64,000 nt of DNA from Tropicibacter oceani (GTDB lineage: Bacteria; Pseudomonadota; Alphaproteobacteria; Rhodobacterales; Rhodobacteraceae), in NCBI RefSeq assembly GCF_029958925.1, contig NZ_CP124616.1:1-64000 (forward strand), written 5' to 3'. Shown here one piece after another: positions 34,704-43,254 of this stretch. The translations under genes and the position numbers were made by a program. Every line of letters starts with the position of its first letter. Position 1 is the stretch's first letter. The notes beneath the pieces were generated by a model. It was given only the letters and a program-made list of their open reading frames with translations. It was not told where the DNA came from and ran no database searches.

Positions 34704-34973
34704 TTAGCGGCGGATGCCGAGACGCTTGATCAGGTCCTGGTACCGTGCTTCATCACGAGCCTTGGTGTAGTCCAGCAGCTTGCGGCGCTGAGCAACCAGC
34801 TTGAGAAGGCCACGACGCGAGTGGTTGTCCTTCTTGTGGGTCTTGAAGTGCTCGGTCAGGGTGGAAATGCGCGAGGTCAGAATGGCAACCTGGACTTCGG
34901 GCGAACCGGTGTCGCCTTCCTTGGTTGCGAATTCCTTCATCAGGCGGTTCTTTTCTTCGGGCGTGATCGACAT
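34704..34973 (-). CDS. rpsO: 30S ribosomal protein S15, 89 aa
   Basis: Complete S15: [31 protein letters not shown], then [28 protein letters not shown] and [12 protein letters not shown], at the canonical 89 residues. It binds 16S rRNA in the platform of the small subunit. AAAGGAGA lies 7 bases before the ATG. It is followed by its own terminator and then pnp, the usual bacterial order. Confidence 0.98.
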   Translation of the reverse strand: MSITPEEKNRLMKEFATKEGDTGSPEVQVAILTSRISTLTEHFKTHKKDNHSRRGLLKLVAQRRKLLDYTKARDEARYQDLIKRLGIRR

Positions 34974-35159
34974 CGGGATCTCCTTTCGGATTAAGGGTTA
35001 TGGCTCGAGCCGGGATGTCGTCCAGCAAGGCCCGTGGAGAACACCGTCATGCAGACGGATGCGCGCTGATAAGCGATTCATCTCGGGTTGGAAAGTCAAA
35101 AAAGGCAGGGAAACCCGGCAAAAGGGCCACTAAAGCACCGCCCCGCAGGATCGGCGCCC

Positions 35160-36323
35160 TTATCCGAAGGACAGGGCCCCCGCCGCGCTTTCCCCGACCA
35201 GGACGATTGCATCGACGGAAGGGGCGCCAACCGTGGCAAGCGTGCCCAGAACGACGCCGTTCACGACGATCTCCGAAAGCTCCGGGTCATCCGCGCTGAC
35301 GCGCAGTTCCAGCTCGGGATCGTCTTCCTCGTTGCTGTCGTCATAGACAACCACGATCTGGTCTTCGGATGCATCGAAATCCATCAGTTGCGCGGCCTTG
35401 TCGGCGATCCAGTCACCAAGCACCAGCACATCCGCGCCCTCGCCGCCCGTCACGATATCGCCTGTGCCGATGGCAATGGTATCGTCCCCGTCGCCGCCGT
35501 TCAGGTAATCGGCATCATCGACGTCCAGGCCGTCGGCATCCCGTTCCACGCCGATCAACAGGTCATTGTCCCATCCACCGAAAAGCGTGTCTTCGCCCAG
35601 ACCGCCATCCAGCGTGTCGGCGCCTTCGCGGCCCAGCAGCGCATCCGCGCCGTCACCGCCATCCATCCGGTCATCGCCCAGACCGCCCCACAGCTCGTCA
35701 TCGCCGGCATCGCCCGACATCTGATCGTCGCCATCGTGGCCGAACATCTCGTCCTGCCCGTCGCCGCCGAACATGACATCGGCCCCGGCCCCGCCGTGCA
35801 GGGAATCGTTTTCGGAACCGCCCAGCAAGGTGTCCTCGCCGTCGCCGCCCTGCAATTCATCGTCCGAGGCGCCGCTGTCGATCAGGTCATTGCCGTCACC
35901 GCCGCCCAAAAGGTCGGTCGCGTCGGTGCCGGTCATGCTGTCGTCGCCGTCGCTGCCCTCTTCGATCAGACCGGGCATGTTGATCAGGCCCATCTGGCCG
36001 AACAACGACTGCATCGCCCCGCCGGCCACATCCTGTTCGATATCATAAGCTTCGCCCTGCGGCGACATGCCAATGTCCGAGGTCATGGTCTGATGAACCG
36101 GGGCAGCCGCCTCCTGGTTGGCGGCGGCCTCTTCGCTGGCGGCGGCAAAATCCATTATTCCGGTGCCTTCGCCGACCTCGGCATCGGGGTCTTCCTCGGC
36201 CTCGCCGGTGGTGGCATCCTGAAGGTCGTCTTCAACGGCCTCGTCTTCTTCGACAAAAGGGGTGCTGACAAAGGCAAAAGAGCCCAGCACCATCATCCCC
36301 ATCAAGCCCGCAAGAAAAAACAT
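35160..36323 (-). CDS. RTX-type calcium-binding repeat protein with N-terminal membrane segment, 387 aa
   Basis: The N-terminus is a hydrophobic segment (MFFLAGLMGMMVLGSFAFVS), then about 100 acidic residues. A run of glycine/aspartate-rich nonapeptides follows from about residue 123 to 260 (GGDGNDLID, GGDGEDTLLGG, GGAGADVMFGG and similar), forming a calcium-binding parallel beta-roll. A beta-rich C-terminal domain ends VDAIVLVGESAAGALSFG. RTX proteins are normally secreted by type I systems; no such exporter is encoded nearby, and the N-terminal helix could tether it to the inner membrane. The function is unknown. Confidence 0.85.
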   Translation of the reverse strand: MFFLAGLMGMMVLGSFAFVSTPFVEEDEAVEDDLQDATTGEAEEDPDAEVGEGTGIMDFAAASEEAAANQEAAAPVHQTMTSDIGMSPQGEAYDIEQDVAGGAMQSLFGQMGLINMPGLIEEGSDGDDSMTGTDATDLLGGGDGNDLIDSGASDDELQGGDGEDTLLGGSENDSLHGGAGADVMFGGDGQDEMFGHDGDDQMSGDAGDDELWGGLGDDRMDGGDGADALLGREGADTLDGGLGEDTLFGGWDNDLLIGVERDADGLDVDDADYLNGGDGDDTIAIGTGDIVTGGEGADVLVLGDWIADKAAQLMDFDASEDQIVVVYDDSNEEDDPELELRVSADDPELSEIVVNGVVLGTLATVGAPSVDAIVLVGESAAGALSFG

Positions 36324-36400
36324 GGTCGCAACCCTCGCACTCCACCTTGCCCAGTATCCCCGATGGGTCCTGACGGATCAACGAAATTCCCGCAAAGCGG

Positions 36401-36703
36401 TTAACGGTCTGTTTCGCGCGCTTCGGGTTGGATTTCCTCGATGATCTGGACCGCAAGATCGCCCAGGATGGGAACGAATTCGATCTGGCTCAGCATGACG
36501 ACGATGACCGACACAAGCGCCGAGGCCCCGATGACCGTCCCCAGACCAAAGGCCAGGCCGCGCACGAACTGGAACGTGACCATCCGCACATGCGAATTCT
36601 GCACCTTGATGAACCGGTGATTGTTCAGCCGCGCCAGCTCATTCGCAAGGCGATTGAGGTCCCGGTGCATCTGTTCGGTGCGCTCGTGGTCAGAGCTTTG
36701 CAT
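36401..36703 (-). CDS. DUF5665 family membrane protein, 100 aa
   Basis: Small protein with an N-terminal coiled-coil-like segment (RTEQMHRDLNRLANELARLNNHRF) and one or two membrane helices (FVRGLAFGLGTVIGASALVSVIVVMLSQIEFVPILGDL). The start at 36703 is fixed by AGGAGG 6 bases upstream. It overlaps the end of the frameshifted DUF1643 gene by 14 bp, so the two formed an operon. The role is unknown. Confidence 0.8.
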   Translation of the reverse strand: MQSSDHERTEQMHRDLNRLANELARLNNHRFIKVQNSHVRMVTFQFVRGLAFGLGTVIGASALVSVIVVMLSQIEFVPILGDLAVQIIEEIQPEARETDR

Positions 36704-37212
36704 AGCGGGCCTCCTTCGGCCATGGTTCGGGGCGGATCGCATAGGGCACATACAGCGGGTGCCGCGGATGGCCATCCTTGGTCAATCCCAAGTGCCGGAC
36801 GTCTCCGGGCAGGTCGGGGGCAACCCGTGCCGCCTGACCTGAAAGCCCCCCATGCACCCCCCCAACCCGCAATCGTCAAGTCCGCGGCGCCGGACCAATC
36901 CCGCAGGAACGCGACGTTTTCCGGCCCCTCGGGATCGGCGGCGCGGCGCAGGTCCTGCGGCCGCGTGGCACGAAAGGCGAAAAGGTTGGCAATCCAAAGA
37001 CTGCCGCAGCCCATGGCACGAGCGCGCCGCTGGCAGCGTTCGATGGTCGGATCGTTGCGCATTTCGTCCGCGGTCGAGGGGTTGAGCATGATGAACAGCA
37101 CGGCGGGCAAATCCGTGTCCCACGTCCGTCTCAGCCCATAGCGATAGCGCTCGCAGGGGGAAAACCAGGCGGTGCTGACCTGGCCGTCACGCTTGGCCTG
37201 CCGTTCGATCAT
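36690..37212 (-). pseudogene. DUF1643 gene broken by a single-base frameshift
   Basis: The N-terminal part reads WFSPCERYRYGLRRTWD, LFIMLNPSTADEMRNDPTIERC and GSLWIANLFAFRATRPQDL in one frame. The expected C-terminal part (GLTKDGHPRHPLYVPYAI and PEPWPKEARYAKL) is in the neighbouring frame. Dropping one base from the seven-C run at 36857-36863 restores a continuous family protein of about 173 aa whose stop overlaps the DUF5665 start. It is therefore a recent frameshift, a slippery phase-variable tract or a sequencing error. DUF1643 function is unknown. Confidence 0.8.
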
Positions 37213-37296
37213 GGCGGCAGCATGGCCCCGCCACCAGCCGTTGACAAGCCCGCCAAAGTGACGCCCTCTTTGCCCCGACGCACGAAAGGACCCGCC

Positions 37297-38265
37297 ATGG
37301 ACATCGCCCGGATCGAAGCCGCCGCCAAACGCCTGAAGAGCCACGCGCGCCGCACGCCCCTGCTGGGCGCGCCCGCCCTGGATCAGATCGCCGGGCGCCG
37401 CCTGCTGGTCAAACCCGAATGCCTGCAACACACCGGCAGTTTCAAGTTTCGCGGCGGCTGGTCGGCGCTGTCCGCAATGTCCCCCGAGGCGCGCAAAAAG
37501 GGCGTGATCGCCTATTCCTCGGGCAACCATGCGCAGGGCGTGGCCATGGCCGCCCGCGCCCATGGCGCGCCTGCCGTGATCATCATGCCCTCGGACGCGC
37601 CCGCCCTGAAAATCGACGGCACCCGCGCCCTTGGCGCGGAGGTGGTTCTGTACGAACGCGGCCGCGAGGCGCGCGAGGAAATCGGAGACCGCCTGGCGCG
37701 CGGCCGTGGCCTGACGCTGATCAAACCCTATGACGACCCCGAGGTCATCGCCGGACAGGGCACCTGCGGTCTGGAAATCGCCGAGCAGGCCGCCGAACTG
37801 AACGTCACGCAGGGCGATGTTCTGGTCTGCTGCGGGGGTGGCGGGCTGACCGCCGGGATCGCGCTGGCGCTTCAGGCCCGTGCGCCGGACATGCGCGTGC
37901 GCCCCGCCGAACCCGAAGGCTTTGACGATACCGCCCGGTCGCTGCGCGCGGGCAAGCAGCTTGCCAATGACCAAGAGGCCGGGGGGCTGTGTGATGCGAT
38001 CCTGACGCCGAAACCGGGCGATCTGACCTTTCCGATCAACGCGCGCCTGTGCGGCCCCGGTCTGGTGGTCAGCGATGACGAGGTGCTGCACGCCATGGCG
38101 CTGGCCTTTCGTCATCTCAAGGTGGTGGCCGAACCGGGCGGCGCGGTCGCCCTTGCCGCCGCGCTGTTCCATGGCGACGCATTGCAGGGCGACACGGTGA
38201 TCGCGACGATCAGCGGCGGCAATGTCGAGGCGTCGGTCTTTGCCCGTGCGTTGCAGCGCCTTTAG
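37297..38265 (+). CDS. Threonine/serine dehydratase (fold-type II PLP enzyme), 322 aa
   Basis: PLP enzyme deaminating threonine or serine to the keto acid. The PLP lysine is in [14 protein letters not shown]; the [13 protein letters not shown] loop binds substrate; [15 protein letters not shown] holds the phosphate. There is no C-terminal ACT-like regulatory domain, so it is a short catabolic-type enzyme rather than IlvA. Related hydroxyaspartate dehydratases share this fold. The start at 37297 has AAGGA 6 bases upstream. Its stop overlaps the converging Trm112 stop. Confidence 0.88.
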   Translation: MDIARIEAAAKRLKSHARRTPLLGAPALDQIAGRRLLVKPECLQHTGSFKFRGGWSALSAMSPEARKKGVIAYSSGNHAQGVAMAARAHGAPAVIIMPSDAPALKIDGTRALGAEVVLYERGREAREEIGDRLARGRGLTLIKPYDDPEVIAGQGTCGLEIAEQAAELNVTQGDVLVCCGGGGLTAGIALALQARAPDMRVRPAEPEGFDDTARSLRAGKQLANDQEAGGLCDAILTPKPGDLTFPINARLCGPGLVVSDDEVLHAMALAFRHLKVVAEPGGAVALAAALFHGDALQGDTVIATISGGNVEASVFARALQRL

Positions 38266-38444
38266 GCGTCGAGGCTCCGCGCTTCGTCGATCAGCATGAC
38301 GGGAATGCCGTCGCGGATCGGAAAGGCCAGCCGCGCGTTGCGGCTGACCAGTTCCTGCCGCTCGGCGTCATAGTCCAGACCGCCCTGGGTCACCGGGCAG
38401 ACAAGCGCCTCCAACATGCGTCGATCAAAGGCCTTTTCGGTCAT
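38262..38444 (-). CDS. Trm112 family protein, 60 aa
   Basis: Small zinc-ribbon-like protein: [32 protein letters not shown] in outline, then [15 protein letters not shown]. Like most bacterial members it keeps few of the zinc cysteines. Trm112 proteins act as activators of methyltransferases in eukaryotes; the bacterial partner is unclear. It overlaps the LON-domain gene upstream by ATGA. Confidence 0.92.
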   Translation of the reverse strand: MTEKAFDRRMLEALVCPVTQGGLDYDAERQELVSRNARLAFPIRDGIPVMLIDEARSLDA

Positions 38445-39082
38445 TGGATCAAATCCTCTTCTCCGCCCCGCAGGGCATATTCGATCAGCGTCACCAGCGT
38501 TTCGCGCCGCGTCGCCAGCGATGGCGCCTCAAGCAGGGCCTGCTTGTCCTCGGGCGAAAAGTCCAGCAGCATCGACAGCGAATTGACCAGCAGCTCGTCC
38601 TCGGCCTCTTGCAGGGTTTCCCAGTCTGCCGACAGATCGCGCGCCTTGAAATAGCGTTCGAGCAGCCGCATGAAGCCCCTGCGGTCAAAGGCGTCGTCCC
38701 GTTCGGCGGCGTCCTTGTCCGCCTCGAACCCGTCCCAGCTGACATCGCAGCGGCGGTAGGGCGTGAACCCCTCGACCTCGCGCAGCACCCGGAACCGCGA
38801 CACCCCGGTCAGTGTGACCATGTACCGCCCGTCCTCGGTTTCCGAAAACTGCGACACACGCCCTGCACAGCCGATCAGGTGCAACCCCGTCCCCGTGCGC
38901 CCCGGCGCCTCGTTCGGCTGGATCATCCCGATCAGCCGCGTGTCGGTTTTCAGGCAATCATCCAGCATCGCCAGATAGCGCGGCTCAAAGATATGCAGCG
39001 GCAGCCGGGCACGCGGCAAAAGCAGCGCCCCCGGCAGTGGAAAGATCGGGATCACACCCGGCAGATCAGTCAGTTTTGTCAT
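38441..39082 (-). CDS. LON peptidase N-terminal (substrate-binding) domain protein, 213 aa
   Basis: Stand-alone LON-N domain: [34 protein letters not shown], then RLIGMIQPN and [31 protein letters not shown], with a helical C-terminus. It has no ATPase or protease domain. Its usual partner in alphaproteobacteria is the downstream Trm112 gene, as here. It probably recognises unfolded protein, but the role is unproven. Confidence 0.92.
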   Translation of the reverse strand: MTKLTDLPGVIPIFPLPGALLLPRARLPLHIFEPRYLAMLDDCLKTDTRLIGMIQPNEAPGRTGTGLHLIGCAGRVSQFSETEDGRYMVTLTGVSRFRVLREVEGFTPYRRCDVSWDGFEADKDAAERDDAFDRRGFMRLLERYFKARDLSADWETLQEAEDELLVNSLSMLLDFSPEDKQALLEAPSLATRRETLVTLIEYALRGGEEDLIQ

Positions 39083-39109
39083 GGCCGATGATCTAGCCCG
39101 CCCGGCGCC

Positions 39110-40021
39110 TCAGGCAAATATCATCGAGCTCAGCTTGCGACGGCCATTCAGCACCACCGGATCATTCGGCTTGAGCGCCTCGAAGATCGTGAACAGCTGC
39201 GCCTTGGCCGCGCCATCGTTCCATTCGCGATCCTTGCGGAACAGCTCCAGAAGCTGCGTCACCGCGCCCTCGGCATCGCCCGAGGCATAGAGCGCCTGCG
39301 CCAGATCGAACCGCGCCTGATGGTTGCCGGGGTCGGCATCGACCTGCGCCTGCAATTCGGTGATGGGGCCCGCGTTGCCGGCCTGCTTGGCCAGCTCCAG
39401 CTTGGCATGGGCCGCTTCCAGTTCGGGCGCCCTGGAAATCTCGGCCGGGGCACCGTTCAGGATCGCCTCGGCCTGCTCCAGATCGTCCATCGCGATATGC
39501 GCCTGCACCATTCCGGCATAGGCGCGGGCATTGTTGGGGTCTTCGCCCAGGATCGCCGCAAAGGTCTGCGCCGCGTCCACCGCGGCGCCCTGCTCCAGCA
39601 TTTCCTCGGCCGCTTCGATCGCCTCGTCCAGACCGCCGCTGGCATCGCCGCCCGCCGCCGCCACGACCCGCCCGATAAAGGCCTTCAGCTCGGACCCCGG
39701 CAGCGCGCCCTGGAAACCGTCGACCGGTTGGCCCTGCCAAAAGGCATAGACCGTCGGGATCGACTGGATGCGCAACTGGCCAGCAATATTCTGCGCCTCG
39801 TCGACGTTGACCTTGACCATGCGCACTGCTCCGCGCGCCTCCTTGACGGCGGCCTCCAGCGCCGGGCCCAGCGTCTTGCACGGCCCGCACCACGGCGCCC
39901 AGAAATCGACGATGATCGGCACACTCTGCGAGGCCTCGACGACCTCGGCCATGAACTCCGCCTCGGTGATATCCTTGACCAGATCCCCCGCAGGAGCCTG
40001 CCCCATACCCAATTCCAACAT
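39110..40021 (-). CDS. Thioredoxin-TPR protein, YbbN/CnoX-like co-chaperone, 303 aa
   Basis: Thioredoxin domain at residues about 18-120 with an intact WAPWCGPCKTLGP active site, followed by a tetratricopeptide region of about 170 residues (QAEAILNGAPAEISRAPELEAAHAKLELA and similar). This is the YbbN/CnoX architecture, which protects substrates from oxidation and hands them to chaperones. GGAGG lies 5 bases before the start. It heads the LON-domain/Trm112 gene group. Confidence 0.93.
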   Translation of the reverse strand: MLELGMGQAPAGDLVKDITEAEFMAEVVEASQSVPIIVDFWAPWCGPCKTLGPALEAAVKEARGAVRMVKVNVDEAQNIAGQLRIQSIPTVYAFWQGQPVDGFQGALPGSELKAFIGRVVAAAGGDASGGLDEAIEAAEEMLEQGAAVDAAQTFAAILGEDPNNARAYAGMVQAHIAMDDLEQAEAILNGAPAEISRAPELEAAHAKLELAKQAGNAGPITELQAQVDADPGNHQARFDLAQALYASGDAEGAVTQLLELFRKDREWNDGAAKAQLFTIFEALKPNDPVVLNGRRKLSSMIFA

Positions 40022-40122
40022 TTCCGCCTCCGCCTTTGCGGTTTCCTAGCGCGTTAGATGGCGCAGCGGGGGCCGGGATGCAAGGGCTCGGCCATGGTGC
40101 CTTCCCTTCGGCATGCGGGTTG

Positions 40123-40794
40123 TCACGTGTCTCGCGACAAATGCACTCTGACTGTCTGCGCGCCAAGGACCCCGCCCGCAATGGCCGAGCCGGTCGCCAA
40201 AGGCATTCCGAACAAGGACAGCAAACCACCGACGCCTGCGATCAACCCGATCTTGTAGAGACCTCCGTAGGTTCCCGTATCACCGTCCAGATAGGCCACC
40301 GAGTCATCCACCAATCGCGCGACCTCGATCAACCGGGTCTTCAGGCGCTTGGTGTCACCGTCGGAAATCTCGACCTCGGACAGCGCTGGAATATCCTCGG
40401 AAAGGGACAATATGCCAGCTGACAAGGTTCTCAGAAACTCACGCTTGCGAATATATTCATCGCGTGCCGGCCCTTGGTTGGGGCAGGCAATCATTGCATG
40501 CATCGAAAGTTCCTGCTGGATCAAGTCCCGCAAATGGCCTGACCGCTCCGTCAGATCAGGATAGCTGTCTCGAAGGACCGCCTTGATTTCCCTGGTCGAA
40601 ATCTTCGATGCGGCTACAAAAGACGCCGCCACCTGTGCCGGTGTTCGCTCGGTTCGGGCAGGGATTTCCGGTACAGAAGGAACCTCCGCTGGCGGCTTCC
40701 AGTCTTCAAGATAGGCAAACAACGTCCGCGCCCGCTCTGCGGCGTCCTCAATCTCTAAAATCCGGGCGAGTTCAGGGTCAACCTAGCAGGCGGC
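40123..40794 (-). pseudogene. Hypothetical protein with C-terminal membrane helix, probably N-terminally broken
   Basis: A frame of about 199 residues from a possible TTG at 40722. It is helical and ends in a glycine-rich hydrophobic segment (LYKIGLIAGVGGLLSLFGMPLATGSAIAGG). The reading frame continues upstream of 40722 with protein-like sequence (DPELARILEIEDAAERARTLFAYLEDW) until a stop at about 40792. Beyond that, another frame continues as FQELRRLL. A one-base shift near 40790 would join them, so the gene seems to have lost its start. The function is unknown. Confidence 0.45.
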
Positions 40795-40808
40795 GCAATT
40801 CTTGAAAG

Positions 40809-41079
40809 TCAAGCCTGCATGGCTTCTATTGGGCTGTCGACCAATCGGGGCAACCTGATCAAGGGGCGCAAATCCTCCGCCGCAGTGTCTTCGATATGCA
40901 GATCAATCAACTGATGCATTTGAGACAACGGAGCCAGGTCGGACACAGGCAGGTAGTCCAGAGCGAGCCATGTCAGGTTGACCATTGCGGCCACGGGCCG
41001 CCCGGCGATACGCTTCCTTCGCCGCCGCCTCGTCGAGGTCCGTCAGCGGGTCGTTCGGATCGATGGGTTTGCGCGCCAC
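40809..41079 (-). pseudogene. Decayed leucine-rich-repeat gene fragment
   Basis: Two out-of-frame pieces. A well-initiated start (GTG at 41079 with AGGAGG 5 bases upstream) reads ARKPIDPNDPLTDLDEAAAKEAYRRAA. In the next frame come about two LRR units (VNLTWLALDYLPVSDLAPLSQ and LIDLHIEDTAAEDLRPL), followed by a stop at 40809. The repeats are too few for a working LRR solenoid. It probably was one gene with, or beside, the broken gene at 40123-40794. Confidence 0.45.
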
Positions 41080-41254
41080 ATGTGCCTCCTGTCCGTCAGG
41101 TTTCAGCCTTTCATTCGCGGCGCCGTCCCGCAATCGTATTCCGGTTTATCAATCCATACCAAACGCGCGGAATTTTGTACCAAACGGCAAAATTCCGGGT
41201 GGGCGGCGCTGGGATTTGGAATATGTACCCAATCCCCGCCCATTTTGTACCGGA

Positions 41255-42043
41255 TTACAGGTCGAACGTCGCGAAAACCGGGGCGTGATCGCTGGGTTGT
41301 TCCCAGCCGCGCGCCGCCCGCAGCACCCGGCTCGAGTGCGCCGCGTTGGAAATATCCGGCGTCGCCCAGACGTGATCCAGCCGCCGGCCCTTGTCCGCCT
41401 CGTCCCAGTCGCGCGCGCGGTAGGACCACCACGAATACAGCTTGCCCTCGGGCACATCGCGGCGCGTCACGTCGACGAATCCGCCCGCGTCCTGCGCCGC
41501 GCCCAGCGCCTCGACCTCGATCGGGGTATGGCTGACGACCTTGAGCATTTTCTTGTGATCCCAGACGTCATCGTCCAGTGGCGCGATGTTCAAGTCCCCG
41601 ACAAGGATGGATTTTTCCGGACGACCGGCGTAGAACCAGTCGCGCATCTCGCTCAGGTAGTCCAGTTTCTGGCCGAACTTTTCGTTCACCGCACGGTCGG
41701 GTTTGTCGCCGCCAGCGGGGACGTAAAAGTTGTGGATGATCACGCCGTTTTCCAATTGCCCCGCGACGTGCCGGGCGTGGCCCAATGCCGCGAAATCCTT
41801 GTCTCCGACGTCGCGGATCGGCAGTTTCGACAGGATCGCAACGCCGTTGTAGCCCTTTTGCCCGCGCGCTACCATGTGGGTGTAGCCCAGCGCCTGAAAC
41901 CCCTCCAGCGGGATCTTGTCCACCGGGCTTTTGCATTCCTGCAAACACAGAACATCCGGCCCCTCTTCGCGCAAAAGCTTTTCGACCAAAGGCGCGCGCA
42001 GTCGGACCGAGTTGATGTTCCAGGTGGCAAGGGTAAAGGGCAT
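41255..42043 (-). CDS. xth: Exodeoxyribonuclease III, 262 aa
   Basis: AP endonuclease/3'-exonuclease of base excision repair. EEP-fold motifs: LATWNINSVRLRAP, LCLQECKSPVDKIP (metal Glu), IIHNFYVPAGGDKPDR, SILVGDLNIAPLDDDVWD (Asp/Asn pair), RRLDHVWATPDI and QPSDHAPVFATFDL (catalytic His). The start at 42043 has AGGAG 6 bases upstream. It stands alone between the LRR remnant and the AstE/AspA-family gene. Confidence 0.95.
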   Translation of the reverse strand: MPFTLATWNINSVRLRAPLVEKLLREEGPDVLCLQECKSPVDKIPLEGFQALGYTHMVARGQKGYNGVAILSKLPIRDVGDKDFAALGHARHVAGQLENGVIIHNFYVPAGGDKPDRAVNEKFGQKLDYLSEMRDWFYAGRPEKSILVGDLNIAPLDDDVWDHKKMLKVVSHTPIEVEALGAAQDAGGFVDVTRRDVPEGKLYSWWSYRARDWDEADKGRRLDHVWATPDISNAAHSSRVLRAARGWEQPSDHAPVFATFDL

Positions 42044-42153
42044 GGGTGTCTCCTGATGTGCAGCGGCGCGACAGTGCCCGCCCACGCGCCTGCGCGCAAC
42101 CGCGAAGCCTGCGCAAAGATGCCTCAGGGCGGGGTTTCAGCCCGCCCCTGCCG

Positions 42154-43191
42154 TCAGATGATTTCGTCTTCGTCGAACAGTGGCGCCGCTTCGGGATGGG
42201 CGTCGAAATCGCCGGCGGCGGCCTCGGCGGCCTTGGGCTGTTCTGGCTCGGCGATGTGGAACAGGGCGTCGCCCTCGTTCACCACGGGCAGGTTGATCCG
42301 GCCCACGATGATGCCGCGCTTTTCGGCCAGCACCTCGGCCTCGCGCTGGCCAAAGGGGTCGGACACGACGCCCAGCACCGAACCCGGCTCGACCCAGTCG
42401 CCGCTGGCCTTGAGCGTGCGCAACAGCCCGCCCGAAGGCGCGCGCACCCAGCTTGAGCCGCTGCACAGCACCCCGTGCGCGCGCGGTTTGGGCACGCCGC
42501 GCATGGTGATCATGCCCAGTGTCGCCATGACGCGCAGGATACCGGCGACACCGGCGCGGGCGGCGAATTCGTCAAAGCGCAGCCCCTCGCCGGCCTCGTA
42601 CAGCAGCACGTCGACCCCGGCCTTTTCCGCCTCGAGCCGCAGCGAGCCATCCCTTGTCTTGGACATCAGTGTCACCGGGGCGGCAAAGGCCGTGCCCAGT
42701 TTCTTCAGACGATCGTTCTTTGGGGTCAGGCGGATCTGCGGCAGGTTCTCGCGGCCCACGGCCGCTGAATGCAGGTCGATCCCCACATCACTGCGCGACA
42801 CGATTTCGGTCATGAACAAATCCGCCAGCCGCGCCGCAAGCGAGCCATAGGCATGGCCCGGAAACACCCGGTTCAGATCGCGCCTGTCCGGCAGGTACCG
42901 CGACTGGTTGAGAAACCCAAAGGCATTGACGATGGGCACCGCGATCAGCGTGCCCGCCAGCCGGTTCATCGGCGCGGTGCGCAACAGGCGGCGCACGATT
43001 TCCACCCCGATCACCTCGTCGCCGTGGATGGCGGCGGACACGAACATGACAGGGCCGGGTTTCTTGCCGTGCACCACATGCGCCGACATGGTCACCGGCG
43101 TGTGGTCGGACATGACCGACACCGGCAGGTCCACCGTCTTGCGCTGCCCGGGCGCGATGCGTTCCTGGCCAAGCTGGAAAAAGTCGGTCAT
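42154..43191 (-). CDS. Succinylglutamate desuccinylase/aspartoacylase family protein, 345 aa
   Basis: M14-like zinc hydrolase. Zinc ligands are in SAAIHGDEVIGVEIV (His, Glu) and VGIDLHSAAVGRENLPQIRL (His). The active-site RYLPDRRDLNRVFPG segment lies between them. The last 90 residues form a biotinyl-like beta domain. It deacylates N-acyl amino acids; DoeB of ectoine breakdown belongs to this family, but the DoeA-like gene is 17 kb away, so a link is only speculative. AGGAG lies 8 bases before the start at 43191. Confidence 0.88.
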   Translation of the reverse strand: MTDFFQLGQERIAPGQRKTVDLPVSVMSDHTPVTMSAHVVHGKKPGPVMFVSAAIHGDEVIGVEIVRRLLRTAPMNRLAGTLIAVPIVNAFGFLNQSRYLPDRRDLNRVFPGHAYGSLAARLADLFMTEIVSRSDVGIDLHSAAVGRENLPQIRLTPKNDRLKKLGTAFAAPVTLMSKTRDGSLRLEAEKAGVDVLLYEAGEGLRFDEFAARAGVAGILRVMATLGMITMRGVPKPRAHGVLCSGSSWVRAPSGGLLRTLKASGDWVEPGSVLGVVSDPFGQREAEVLAEKRGIIVGRINLPVVNEGDALFHIAEPEQPKAAEAAAGDFDAHPEAAPLFDEDEII

Positions 43192-43254
43192 GGGGAAATC
43201 TCCTGGTCCGACCCTTGGCTTAAATCCGGATTGCACCCGGGGCAACTGCCAAGT

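Noticed and set aside
32201-34729. An 842-codon plus-strand open frame
   Set aside because: Antisense to pnp, with low-complexity composition; pnp on the minus strand is certain.
35480-35960. Periodic repeat resembling a CRISPR-like array
   Set aside because: The periodicity is the codon-level repeat of RTX nonapeptides in a coding gene; there are no constant repeats with variable spacers.
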